The notes: generated from the sequence alone by a model not told the origin. Shown: positions 42,689 to 53,645, counted from the stretch's first letter. The stretch: 64,000 nt of DNA from Strigamia acuminata (GCA_949358305.1 OX442320.1:1552501-1616500), one strand, 5' to 3'. Program-made: numbers and translations.

Positions 42689-44485
42689 ATAACTCGATCG
42701 CAAGAACACGGCATGGTGAAACTAAGCATATGATCGCTCAAATGCGGCCAAAAAGCGCTTAGTTTCCCGTCGAAACTAGGCGTCGATCGCCGGCCGCATT
42801 CCATCGCAAGAACGCCACCGCGACGTCGTGGAAAGATTCTCTCGCTATCGACGCGACGGGTAACGGGGAACCATTGTGTTTCACGTTCACCGTTCCCAAA
42901 CCCATTCATCTGCCACAAAAACTGCCGCTGCCCCAGAGTTATAGCACATTGAAACTTTTTAGTGACTCGTTTTAATGTTATTTTTTTTTCGATTTTCGGC
43001 TCGATTAAATTGTTGGTTTTGAGTGTTTGTTGGTCGTCACGTACGCGTGACATTACCGCCACTGTCTTCATTATTATAATTGAATAATAAAGAAATACAC
43101 ACTTTTACCGGTATTTAATTTTTTTTAAAGTTCTTATTGAGTCGACGTGGACTTAGATGCGGGAGTCGATGGTGGAGTCGATGCCGACCCAACCGCATCG
43201 ATTCCTGCATCGAAATGTCAACACCGTCCTCAAAAAATTAAAGTTTAAATATTTCGTTTTTCGGAAATTAAATAGAAGTAAATTGAATTAAAAATTCCAA
43301 AAAGTTGCGCATATTTTTATTTACGAAGAAGTAGAAACGAATGAGAAACAATGCGCCATGACGAATAGTGCATGATCGCGCATCTGATCAATGCGTCTTT
43401 TCTCATTCAGAGAAAATGTTTAATTTGCATACAAATTGTAATTTAATGCGAATAAATATAATATTTAATTTTTTTAAAATTTAATTACGAGTATGTATTT
43501 GTTTATTGATTGGAACAAAACGGAATGAAATAATAAACTGTTGACTGTAAAATTGAAAAAAAAACATGCAGCATAGTTAATTTTTTTTACTGCCGTGCCC
43601 CTCGTGCCGATGGTGTACGCCATGCACTTTCCTACGACCATTCGCATCGATAAATAAAATGTATCGATATATATACTTTTAAATTTTTGCAGCCAGTTGA
43701 ACGAGATAGAAGGACGAACTTTGCTCTAAGATGGCGATATTAAAACTTGTTTTAACAATATTTTTTCTCGAACATTTTCCTTGCCGCATTTGGATCGCCA
43801 AACAGATTTTATCCGTGGATACTGGATATGGATAGGATGCTATAAGATGACTCGTCGTAAAAAAATTATCTATATGCAAAATGTAACGATCATAAATATC
43901 GTAAATTTAAAACAATCTACAACAATATGTCAAATAGATGAACTAACAAATAAGAAAGTGAAAAAGAACAGTTCCGGATCTCGAACAATGTTGATTTGGC
44001 CGACGTAAATTTGTTGGAGTCGTCGCGCTCTTTTTCGACTTTGTCTGAATCACTCGAACCGCATTTAGATGGCTCTTGTGGTTCGTCGACTTTTCGCCGG
44101 TATCAGCGTGCCGCCATTAGAATACACCAACATATAACAATGATTATAAATGCTTAATTTAAATTTTGGAGTAAACACAAGTCGAGGTGCTCGTTCATGT
44201 GATTTTCTTCAATCTGAAGCGAGCACACGGGACAGGATTGGGATGAAGACCGATCGTTCGTTTGGTTATTATTGGAAATTTCAGCGAATTCGTCTCGTCA
44301 GAACTGTGGATTTTCTTTTCGATCTGGCCACTGAATACTGTATGTAACTTAAGAGGCGGACGTGTCGCCTGCGGATCTAAATAACTTGGAGTGTCACAAC
44401 GCCGGGTCTCGGCATGCTCGTTCTTTTCGATTTTGTTTTGTCGCTTCATTTCGACGGTTGCACGATTGTTTCGGGGTGCTTGAGC
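42689..44485. other. Unassigned DNA with a MITE-related fragment
   Basis: No gene recognised. About 42745-42815 resembles the right part of the MITE-like element at 44711 (GCTTAGTTTC.CGTCGAAAC followed by CCGGCCGCATTC). The rest is AT-rich with short chance frames. Confidence 0.45.
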
Positions 44486-44523
44486 ACAGATTAGAGGAAT
44501 TCCTCTAATCTGTGTGCTTGAGC
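44476..44523. repeat. Perfect 28-bp palindrome flanked by 10-bp direct repeats
   Basis: GTGCTTGAGC at 44476-44485 and again at 44514-44523 flanks a perfect palindrome at 44486-44513 centred on GAATTC. The arrangement looks like a tiny insertion with a 10-bp target duplication, or a replication or repair-made hairpin. Confidence 0.9.
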
Positions 44524-44627
44524 TTGGTATCGAACCAAACACATGACCGCGGCCAGTGAACGGGATGAAAGTCGATTCAATTTTATTCAGTTCCACTCTG
44601 CTGGGGCAATGAAAAAGAAAATGTAAC

Positions 44628-44672
44628 AACTCGTTTAAACGAGTTGGTAACTCGAAATAACGAGTTGTGCAA
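44628..44672. repeat. Paired palindromes, AACTCGTTTAAACGAGTT type
   Basis: AACTCGTTTAAACGAGTT (44628-44645) followed by an AACTCG...CGAGTT hairpin. Together with the preceding GAAAAAGAAAATGT it matches, in inverted orientation, the array at 51107-51215. Confidence 0.85.
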
Positions 44673-44710
44673 CAAGGCTTTGTAACCGATTTATTTAAGA
44701 ACGGGGAATC

Positions 44711-45098
44711 GGCCAAACACCGGCCGCATTTGTGCGATCGAGTGTGGCCGGTATTCGGCCGACTACCGGTAGCGAATTTATTTATCGATTAATTTGAATT
44801 TTTGCTCAAAAATTACTAGTTATTTTGGTTACTTTCAACGAAAAACCATGTAATTATGTCAAATTCGAGCTATTCTGAGAGTAATTTTATCGATTAAGAA
44901 TTGAAATTGACCCACAAGTACAAAAAATCCAAACATTTTGAAAAAACACAATTTATAAAAATATTTCAACTTTACTCGATTTTATTTGTAAAAACATTCC
45001 AACTATTCTCGATTTTACTTAAAAAAGTGCTTAGTTTCTCGTCGAAACCAAGCACCGGTAGTTGGTCAAACACCAGCCGCATTCGATTGCACAAATGC
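44711..45098. mobile_element. MITE-like element, left part (split by the copia insertion)
   Basis: The 30 bases at 44711-44740 pair as an inverted repeat (two mismatches) with 45084-45098 plus 49501-49515, which become adjacent if the copia element and one AATGC copy are disregarded. A subterminal inverted repeat around ACTACCGGT extends the arms. Total about 403 bp, no coding capacity, so a MITE or foldback-type element is likely. Its own target duplication is not clear. Confidence 0.7.
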
Positions 45099-45314
45099 TG
45101 TTGGAAATCGTGTGGTTGAAATAATGCAACATCATCGTAGGGTTAAAGAAATACAAGTGATTTTATTTAGAACAATTCACAGGTTAAATATGATGACACT
45201 TAGCCATGATTGGCTGTTACAGAATGGACGTTTCTTGGACGTATCAGCGACAGGCGCGGAACGTCCGAGCGCCCTCTCGCGACGTATTGGCGGCCGACAC
45301 ACATATGTCCAACA
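45099..45314 (-). repeat. Copia-type 3' LTR
   Basis: 216 bp; identical by eye to 49280-49495. On the minus strand a purine stretch GAGAGGAGAATT adjoins it (45315-45326), fitting a polypurine tract. Confidence 0.95.
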
Positions 45315-45353
45315 AATTCTCCTCTCGGACTTAATACACTTAATACAAATTAA

Positions 45354-47591
45354 TTACACTTTACAAATTCGATTCCTCTCAATCTTGCCATCCGCGTTCG
45401 AAAACTTCTTCGCATTCCCTTGCTGGTTTTTTATTTTTGTAATAAAATCTTCTGTGCGGAGTAGCACAGCTTTCTTTTCGTGATTCGCGCTTTCCTCGTG
45501 GCTGTTGTCGACTATCGGTGTTTTCCCGTATTTTCGGCGTCTGCGTTTTTTCTTCTTTTTGCGATTCGTTCTGATTTTACCATTTGGGGTCACGTCTTTG
45601 CTCTCGAAAATTTCGCGTTTGCTTTCTTCGTGTAGGAGCAATTTGACCGAATCGTAATTCCCACCATCTTCGTCGTGTCTCACGCCGATTCCATCGTACT
45701 TTGAACTTTGTAAGTCTGCACCGATCTTCTCTTCCAGGCTTGCAGCTTGTAAATCGCGTCCTTCTCTATCGTTCTTGGAAATTTCGTCGAGTCTATCCAA
45801 TCCCGCATTAAACTCGTCTTGTGTCTTGTCGTCGGGCCCATCTTGGTCAAGCACGAATTTACTACGTTTTTGATTGTCGTCGCGCTCGATCTTGTATTCT
45901 GCGTCCAAAACGTCGTGCTTTGCGTTGGATTCGACCCTTTCTCTTCCCAAGTTGCTCCTCGTGCGTACGTCCTTGCTCCATGTGTCGCAGTCGTCGTCAC
46001 TCCTCTCACCGTTGTTTACTTTGTAATTGCACACTTGATTTTCGTTCGAACTCGGCCCAACCCTGTGAAGTAAGAATGCATTATGACCTCGATCATCGCC
46101 GCCTCGTTTCCGCTCTATCTCCCTCGTCCGTTCGGCAGACTTCGTTTTCATGGCCTTTATCCACCTGTCGGAACCAATCGAGTGTACCGCTTCGATCCCT
46201 TTCGAAATACTGGCCATTGAACTTGTAACTTGTTCACGCTCGGTCTCGATCTTGTCTTCTATCTTCTTCATTCGTCCCCAAGACTCGATCGAATTCACGG
46301 CTTTCTTCGCACTCCGAAATTGTTTTGACATCAACTTCATCTCCTCGTCCATCCACTCCTCGGATTTAATCGGTTCCATTTCGTCGTAGTAGGGTTCGAT
46401 TTCTTCCGATACGTTGGCCATCGCTCTTGATTTTATTCGCATTAGTTCTTCTTCGCTCGCCGTTTTTTCTGCGAGATTTTGAACTTGGCACTCTGCCATC
46501 GTGGATCTCGGCGCGCGTCGTTGAGTGGGCGGTGGCGGTTCGCTTTGGATTTCATCTTGCGCGTTCTCCTCTCGATTCCCGTCTATTATTTCGTCATTTT
46601 CATCTGCGTGCTTGAATTTTTCTTCGTCAGAACTCGTCTTGATTTCAGATTCGATCTCCAAGTCGGTGTATTCGGGTTGCTTCGCGGTATCGGCTTCACT
46701 GCGTAGCATCGGCGCGCCCAACTCGTTCTCGTCGAATTTTACATTTCGTTCCTCGTTCTCCTCTTGATTTTCGGTCACGGATTCGTCGTTTCCGAGTAAA
46801 GCATCAGGATCTACTTCAGGTGTCGACTTGTGTTGCGCATCGAATTCGGAAATCTCCGCTTTAAACTTGTTTAATTTCGCATCGGACTCGTCTGGTTTTG
46901 TTTCGAAAAAATTCCCGACTTGCGTTTTTCTGCACGGTACCGATTCATTCAACTCGTTTACGTCAGACTCTTGTAATTTTACGACAAATCTAGCCAATTT
47001 CGCATCCAATCTAGCTTCTTTTACGTCGAATTCGCCAAGTTTCTCGTCAAGCTTTGCTAACTTTGCATTAATTTCTTCTAGTTTCGCATCTACTTCCGCT
47101 CGCTCCGCAGCAATGTCCGCTCGTTTTGAATCAAGTTTGGCATTCTTGTTTTCAAAATCATCCGATTCTTCGTTTTTCTCGATGATTTTTACGTTTGTCT
47201 CGCCAATTTTTACGTTCGTCTCGCCAATTTTTACGTTCGTCTCGTCAATTTTTACGTTCGTCTCGCCAATTTTTACGTTCGTCTCGTCAATTTTTACGTT
47301 TGTCTCGCCAATTTTTACGTTCGTCTCGTCAATTTTTACGTTCGTCTCGCCAATTTCTTCGTCGTTCTCTTCAAATTCGTCATCGTCTTCTTCGTAATCT
47401 GGATCATATTCGTCGTCTATTTCATAATCGCCAAAAACGTTAAATCTGAATCGGATTTTATCTCTTCTTCTATCATCGTCGTTGTTCCACGTATCGTCGT
47501 CTTCGTCCTCCGCACCATCGTTTTGTTGGTCTATTGGACCGCCAGTTGTGTCGATGTGACATAAAATCTGTGTCGATGTGACATAAAATCA
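45354..47591 (-). CDS. Novel acidic coiled-coil frame of the copia-type element
   Basis: The frame is open from just after a TGA near 47592 to the stop at 45354, about 745 codons, but has no ATG in its first several hundred codons. It is therefore probably joined to an upstream exon by splicing, or started unconventionally. I recognise no family. The N-terminal part is very acidic (EEDDDEFEENDEE); then come eight 7-residue repeats NVKI[GD]ET (47188-47355), a heptad run with repeated AKL and DAKL (coiled coil), a long E/K/D-rich stretch, and near the C-terminus a basic cluster KKKKRRRRKYGKTP that may be nuclear-localising. It occupies the place of pol. No catalytic motif is seen. Confidence 0.55.
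47188..47355 (-). repeat. 21-bp tandem repeat encoding heptads
   Basis: Eight copies of a 21-bp unit (plus-strand form CGTCTCGCCAATTTTTACGTT and a GTCAAT variant), alternately encoding NVKIGET and NVKIDET, in frame with the charged ORF. Confidence 0.93.
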
Positions 47592-48074
47592 CATTCTCAT
47601 TGCCTAATTATCTAATCTCGATGTATTTATCCCGTACTTATTTATATCCGATGATATTTGCTTATTTAGATATTTTACATTTGTTTATTACTATTTAACA
47701 CACAGTATCATGCTGTGTCCAGTGTTTTCTCTTAATTCAAGCTTTGTTTGATTATGTAATTCGTTTTCACGACACCAGGTGTCGTTAGTATTCTCATCAC
47801 CTTCCAAGATGGCGGCGACCATCGCTTTGGCTCTCGCCCTTATGTTTTCACTTTGTAATGACTTCATTTGTAAGTATTTTGGTTTAGTAAACTTATTTTT
47901 ATGTTTTTAAACACTGCCTGGTTTATTGCACGACATATAAGCGCATTTGCGCGGTCGTTTTATTCGTTTTTCGCTCCCGACGTCGCCCACACGTTCGTAC
48001 GAGTAGTGCGACGCCTTTGCGACGTTACACTCGAAGTTTCGAGTGCTTTTTGGTCGTTTTCCTCTGCTACCGAC
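47592..48074 (-). other. Spacer between copia gag and the coiled-coil frame
   Basis: No gene. A 22-bp direct duplication containing GTCGATGTGACATAAAATC lies at about 47553-47597, at the start of the charged frame. An 8-bp inverted repeat ACGACACC/GGTGTCGT is near 47772. The spacer could be an intron joining gag to the downstream frame, but no splice pair is proven. Confidence 0.4.
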
Positions 48075-49124
48075 CTACACGTTTTCCTTCTCCGCGTCGT
48101 CGTCTTCGCTCTTCTCATTGTCGTCCACGATGTGGCATTCTTCTTTTTGTTCATCGGCGTCGTGCCACGTGCGTCCGTCAGCGCCGCTCCACGTATTGCC
48201 GTCGTCGGATCTTGGGAATCGATATTCTTTCCTCACGGCTTCCGTAGGTGTCGAAATTTCAGTCGCGCACAAGTTTCCTTCGGGTTCCAGGTTCCGCTTG
48301 AATGTGGCACGTTTGGTATTCGTTCTCTCTCTCTTTGGTTTTGTGCAAGCTGACGCCTTGTGCCCGCTCCCTTCGCAGTTGAAGCAGAAAATTGGGTTTT
48401 TGCAATCACTCGCCATGTGTCCAGGTTTGTTACAATTATAACACTTCCTCGTGACTTCACGTTTTTCAAACTTCTTCCGGCCATCCGCTCTGTACGCGAC
48501 GTCCGCGCTTCCTTCGATTTTTATGTTGTTCTGCGTCTCACGTGATCTCAAAATTTTTCGCGCATCTTGTAGTGTAGTCGTTTTATTTGCTCTGATGCCC
48601 TCGGCCGTGGCGTCGAATTCTTCTCGCAATCCCCTTAATATCGCGTATTTGGCCTGAGTTTCCTTTATATCCCCTCCGTACGAGGCGCATTTAGTTCTCA
48701 GTGCCTCGACTCGGTTTACGTACTGGTCTATTGTCTCTTTCGCGGTCATTTTGAGGCGCAGCAACTCGTCCAAGCACTCGTACTGGAGATCTGTTGTATC
48801 GATCTCCATATTTTTCTTTATGTCGTCCCAAAGTTGTTTAGCGGTTAATGCGTCGTCGTAACGTAGTACCTGCTCATCGTTTAGGGTTCCGATCAGTATT
48901 CCCTTCGCGGCGTTGTTGCTCTTCCGCCACGTTTTCCACGTTTTCTCGTCCTCATCGTGGGTCGCCTCTCCCTTAACTGGTCGTTTGGGCTCCGTCTCTT
49001 CGATCGCGGTGTCCCACAAATCTCGTTCATTGAGTGCGGCCTTTACTCGTTTGGACCACAGCAAATAGTTACCGTCGTGGAACAATTCTATCTGGTTGCG
49101 GATTTTCGTCGTTGAATCCGTCAT
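48075..49124 (-). CDS. gag: Copia-type Gag
   Basis: 349 residues from ATG 49124. The N-terminus FHDGNYLLWSKRVKAAL and the later LWDDIKKN...YVNRVEALR fit the Ty1/copia Gag (UBN2/DUF4219-like) fold. Two CCHC zinc knuckles follow: CYNCNKPGHMASDC at 228-241 and CFNCEGSGHKASAC at 247-260. The tail is acidic (EKSEDDDAEKEN), unlike a normal copia Gag-Pol where protease would follow. It forms the RNA-binding particle protein. Frame intact and LTRs identical, so probably expressed recently. Confidence 0.9.
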   Translation of the reverse strand: MTDSTTKIRNQIELFHDGNYLLWSKRVKAALNERDLWDTAIEETEPKRPVKGEATHDEDEKTWKTWRKSNNAAKGILIGTLNDEQVLRYDDALTAKQLWDDIKKNMEIDTTDLQYECLDELLRLKMTAKETIDQYVNRVEALRTKCASYGGDIKETQAKYAILRGLREEFDATAEGIRANKTTTLQDARKILRSRETQNNIKIEGSADVAYRADGRKKFEKREVTRKCYNCNKPGHMASDCKNPIFCFNCEGSGHKASACTKPKRERTNTKRATFKRNLEPEGNLCATEISTPTEAVRKEYRFPRSDDGNTWSGADGRTWHDADEQKEECHIVDDNEKSEDDDAEKENV

Positions 49125-49279
49125 GTCGTCTTCTCAAAAAACACGTGCTCGCTCAAAATTTTCAGACTTTTACTGCTCGTCTTTTCTTCTTCGAGTTTGT
49201 ACGCCTCGTGTTTTGACTTGTAATCGTCAGGTATCTTTAACGTCGTCGGTGGATTGTTAACCGTTCATCTGCTACCATT

Positions 49280-49495
49280 TGTTGGAAATCGTGTGGTTGA
49301 AATAATGCAACATCATCGTAGGGTTAAAGAAATACAAGTGATTTTATTTAGAACAATTCACAGGTTAAATATGATGACACTTAGCCATGATTGGCTGTTA
49401 CAGAATGGACGTTTCTTGGACGTATCAGCGACAGGCGCGGAACGTCCGAGCGCCCTCTCGCGACGTATTGGCGGCCGACACACATATGTCCAACA
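49280..49495 (-). repeat. Copia-type 5' LTR
   Basis: 216 bp, TG...CA ends. The minus strand continues AATGGTAGCAGATG, an initiator tRNA-Met-type primer site. Confidence 0.95.
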
Positions 49496-49500
49496 AATGC

Positions 49501-49515
49501 GGCCGGTGTTTGGCG
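49501..49515. mobile_element. MITE-like element, right end
   Basis: GGCCGGTGTTTGGCG completes the right inverted repeat of the element that begins at 44711. Confidence 0.65.
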
Positions 49516-49759
49516 TAAAAACATGTCGAGGTAAAAATAACAACAATAATAATTAGAGTTGCAAGGAATGCTTGCTTTGTAGTCAGTTAGTCGGCCTATT
49601 TGGCCAAAAAACTGAATATTCTGTGAAAAACTTAGGATGATTTGCATTTTTTAGAATAGATACTGATAATTTACACTGTAAAAAATGAATTTAGCCAGAT
49701 AACTTTACATTTTTAAGTGAGAATTGAATATTTTTGGTGGAAGGTACATATTTGGCAGA

Positions 49760-49945
49760 AAATTGTGTTTTCAACCCGAAAATTGTGTTTTTAACTCAAA
49801 AATTGCTTTTTTTCAACACGAAAATTGCTTTATTCAACCCAAAAATTGCTTTTTTCAACCCAAAAATTGCTTTTTTCAACCCAAAAATTGCTTTTTTCAA
49901 CCCAAAAATTGCTTTTTTCAACCCAAAAATTGCTTTTTTTTAAAC
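49760..49945. repeat. 21-bp minisatellite
   Basis: Unit close to ATTGCTTTTTTCAACCCAAA with about nine copies; the first ones diverged (ATTGTGTTTTCAACCCGAAA), the last five nearly perfect. Confidence 0.93.
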
Positions 49946-51106
49946 AAATATTTGGATGTTCAGCTATATTGGCATTCAGTGCAAATTATTGCTTAGTAAT
50001 AAGTAATTATTCAATAAGATATTATTGTTAGCGCATCTGCTGACTTCCGACGGCGAAGAAACTTGGAATTCCCGCGCGGAACAATTGGATTTGAATATCA
50101 GTCGCTGAGCCTGGCTAACAGGAATAAAAAACAAGTTTTTTGTCAAAATTTCGACATGTGCGCAAGCACGTAACACGAAAAATGACTGGAAAACTGGGTT
50201 TTATCCAAATTATTCCAATCAACTAACATTCGAGTAGATGGACTACCTGGTCAGGGACTTTTTTTAAATTTGTGGAAGAGTTGTTAAAACAGCAACGGGA
50301 CTTAGCAAATAGTGTATGACCCGTCTCCGGTAATGATCAGTCACTACGAAATCGAAAAAATGCAATTGAATAAAATACCGACAAACACAATTCAAAATAA
50401 ATAAATAAAGCTTTGTAATGGTAAAAATATTTATTCCCGGAAAGTTACGATGGCCCAGTTGAAAAGTTTAGTGTTTATAGGAAATAAATTCGACAAAAAA
50501 AAAATGGATATTTTTTGACCAAAACACAAGAAAAACCCGAATTTTTTAAAAATCGAACACAAACCGAACGTTTTTATAGCGAAACGACATGTTTTTATTT
50601 CAAAATAAGTTGTTACATTATATAAATCTTTCGACAAACCTTTTTACCAGAAAATCGACTTTTTTCCCGAAATTTCTTCAAATTTTGCGCACAAAATCAA
50701 CCTTTTTGGCAAAAAACGACGGTAAAATCGATGAATTAGGTTCACAATGAGTGGCAAAACACCACAAATCATTCCAGAACCTGAAAAATTGAAGGAAAAT
50801 CCATTTTCTTGCCCGGAACAATGACAAGTTTTCTTCGGCAAAGCCGCACGGTCGCAACAAGCGACACGCGCAAAAGCACCGCCGATACGTAACAGTCGAC
50901 TTCCCGGCGAGACAAATAAAAGAAACGAACACTTTTTCAATGATTCGACTTGTTAAAACTAAAAACGAATGGAATCACCGCTGAAATAAGTTAAAAAGAC
51001 CTTTTTTACATCGAAAATGACAATTTTGGCACCACAAACACGAACACAATATTGTGTTCGTGCCACAAACCTTCGCGAATAAAGAATTTTATAAGCCTCG
51101 TGGCAC
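49946..51106. other. Unassigned AT-rich DNA
   Basis: No gene or element recognised; short frames look like chance. Confidence 0.4.
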
Positions 51107-51263
51107 AACTCGTTTAAACGACTTGCAACTCGTTATTTCGAGTTGTGCAACTCGTTATTTCGAGTTGCGAACTCGTTTAAACGAGTTGTAAGTTGTAACA
51201 TTTCTTTTTCATGAAAACGGATTCACTGGATACTGGCTGAAGATCTCGTTTAGAACGAGATCT
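51107..51263. repeat. Array of four hairpins plus a long inverted repeat
   Basis: Four 18-bp palindromes of the AACTCGTT..AACGAGTT type start at 51107, 51127, 51149 and 51170 (spacing 20-22). At 51241-51263 there is a further palindrome with 10-bp arms around TAG, extended outward by GGCTG/CAGCC. The array is the inverted counterpart of 44604-44672. Confidence 0.9.
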
Positions 51264-52254
51264 GCAGCCAGCTTCCGGTTTGTGTGCTGTAGACAACCGC
51301 GTGGTTAGGTCTAGGTTAATGGTTTTAATCAAACATCTTGGAATTAAACCATATACAACCATGTAAGCCATATGTATAGAAGGTAGGTGTTTTGATTTTT
51401 ACAGATCAGGGATCGATACACGCCGATGCGATGATAAAAACGCGGTGAATTGAAAACCTCGCAAATTTGAAAATGATAGAAAATAAACGACCCGACTTCA
51501 GGACCAACGTAATTCGAATATAATGTAAATAAATTTCATTAATTATTACGATCTTTTATGCCGACATAAAACTAAAACTAAAAATTAATACGAATTTATA
51601 TTTAACAGACGAAGCGAATCTATACGGGACAACGGGATCTAGCGGACAGGTCATTCGTGATAAAGAGCAAACCCGTGAACAGACTACAACTCAACAATTA
51701 AACAAGTTAGTTTGACTTTACATTTTCCAAATACTGACTAACCAAACACTAATTTGCAGATGAAGGAACGCGTGGTGTACAGATCCATTTGCGAACCTAG
51801 TCGGGTATGTGAGTTGAAAGTGGGACACACTGGATGTAGACGATTTTGTTCAATAGCTGGTGATGATGATCTTAAGTCGGTGAGTGAAGAAAACTCAACC
51901 GCGGGCACGTATGGCAAGTGTATGTATTCTTTATTTTTCCACTTACAGTAAATCTTGTGCAGTTATCTGTTTTAATTAGGCAAATGGAGAGACACTGGTT
52001 CAAGTAGAAGGAAATTCGACCAATATTTTTTGACAACTGATACAACATTAATTAATTAAGTTTTAATTAAAAATAATATTTTCCTGGCATTGGTGTGTCA
52101 AAACATGTGAGTTTGTTGTTTTTTAAAATTTAAAAGAGAAAATATAAATTAATTTGAAATATTTTTTATAGGTATCCGGTTGTTTAGCAGCAAGTAAAGG
52201 AGAATGAATGAAGAAAATATCTCAATATGTCCAAATATGAATAAAAATAAAATG
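51264..52254. other. Unassigned DNA left of the Gypsy-4 LTR
   Basis: No gene I can support. A short frame at 51763-51951 (KERVVYRSICEPSRVC...) is preceded by an acceptor-like CTAATTTGCAG and followed by possible donor strings, so a small host exon is conceivable, but frame and partner exons could not be established. Confidence 0.3.
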
Positions 52255-52723
52255 TGTGACGATTCTACTTTTGGGCTAATTTATTAGTCCTTTTGAGATA
52301 GATAATTCGGTTTATACAAGACGTTGCTAAGTTTAACAACAACCTAACCGAGATAAGCTACGGAAGCCCTTACAAACATGAATATGTGATCAAGTAGGAA
52401 TAACTTACAGTTTTAGTGTGACATAACATATTTATTTCTAAATATTGATATTAACAAAGATGGGTTCTTGACGCGTGTAAACGGGCGGCATCAACTGGTT
52501 GAGGATCCGGGCGAAGCCAGAGGGATACGGCTGACTTGCGGCATCGTCACAAATAGCGCTACGGAGACGCATTTGGTCCGCAGCTCGAATATCTAATAAT
52601 GCGAAGAATCCTTCGCATAAGTAGGAATATTCGGCAGAATATTCCATGTTCCAAATGAATAAAAGTAAAGTGATTAAAGTAATATAACAAATGAATTGTT
52701 ATATAAATAATAATTGGGCGGGG

Positions 52724-53200
52724 ACCGTCACGACAATTGAGAGAACGTCGCGGGAGTTGTTGAGACTCCATCCGCCAGCATGCCTTACGACGACAAGATC
52801 TCGTGATCAGGCGCCGAGTATTTGTTTGTACGCTTTAGTTCGCTATCGGTGGTACCAACCACCAGGTAAACATTTCTATGGACTTACCGGTATAAAAAGT
52901 GATTGCCAATACAGGATTACCAATGCCCGAGTAGTTTGTTTAACACAGTGTTGTTCAACTCCTGTTCACGGGTTACTAACCCGGAGGGTACGATGGGGCA
53001 GGGACCGTCACGACGGTCGAGAGAACCATCGCGGGAGGATTTGACTCCTCCATCCGCCAGCATGCCTTACGATGACGGGATCCATTGATCGAGCACCGGG
53101 TAAAATATTAATCGGCCACTGCCGTTGGATTACCATTATCCAGGTAGTTATTTTATCGCAACATCTTTAGATATTACTCACGGGCTACCAACCCGGCGTG
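52724..53200. repeat. 270-bp diverged tandem repeat in the Gypsy-4 LTR
   Basis: GGGACCGTCACGAC at 52731 and 53001. Shared landmarks: GAGAGAAC, TCGCGGGAG, CCATCCGCCAGCATGCCTTA, GGATTACCA and CGGG.TAC.AACCCGG. The second unit is shorter. Confidence 0.85.
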
Positions 53201-53636
53201 TTACCTGTGCATTAGGCCTTTACCGACTTTTAACGTGCGGAAGGACCAATCGTAGAAAGACGGGAACCTGCGTGGGCCGTTTACAACAACCATCCTGCAG
53301 CGGACTGTGGCCAGTTAGCTGAGGGACCTACTTTCATTTAGCAAGGTCGTACTGTATACGACCGTTATATTAAGCCACCGTACGAAGTCCTACTGTCCCG
53401 TAGAACAGCTGGCTAACGTTACGGGGCCATTTCATGCGAATGCATGTCTATTACCGGAGTTGGCCTTCCCGAAATAGCCCTACAACAGCAATAACAAAAT
53501 AGTAATGAATACTAGCTGTGGAGAGCTGAGGTGGCCTGATGTGTCGATAGAGAATAATGAAATCAAACGATAACAATTCAACTACAGACAATATACAAGT
53601 TCAGTTATCAAGCCAGGGGGAAGTGAGAAACTGGAG

Positions 53637-53645
53637 CTTATATAG
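53637..53645 (-). promoter_or_regulatory. TATA-like box in the Gypsy-4 LTR
   Basis: Minus-strand ACTATATAAGC about 350 bp into the LTR; the likely core promoter of the element. Confidence 0.5.

Larger units (their letters stand above)
45099..49495 (-). mobile_element. Copia-type element with gag and a novel coiled-coil frame, no pol
   Basis: Two 216-bp LTRs (45099-45314, 49280-49495) identical by eye, TGTTGG...CCAACA. The 5-bp duplication AATGC is at 45094-45098 and 49496-49500. Minus-strand order: LTR, primer-site-like TGGTAGCAGA (start of the initiator tRNA-Met complement, 49268-49277), gag, about 480 bp of spacer, a long charged frame, purine tract, LTR. No protease, integrase or RT motif anywhere, so it depends on another element's enzymes. 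Confidence 0.9.

Noticed and set aside
42658-43071. 137-codon minus-strand frame next to the satellite
   Set aside because: It runs from satellite into MITE-related DNA, has no family resemblance, and composition explains it.
45821-48441. Plus-strand frames rich in Ser, Phe and Arg
   Set aside because: They are shadows of the charged minus-strand frame and copia gag.
49268-49277. tRNA gene fragment at TGGTAGCAGA
   Set aside because: It is only the short primer-site complement beside the copia-type LTR, not a tRNA gene.
51610-52240. Possible host gene with exons and introns
   Set aside because: Some splice-like strings, but joining them gives a stop or a frame break, and no protein family is recognised.
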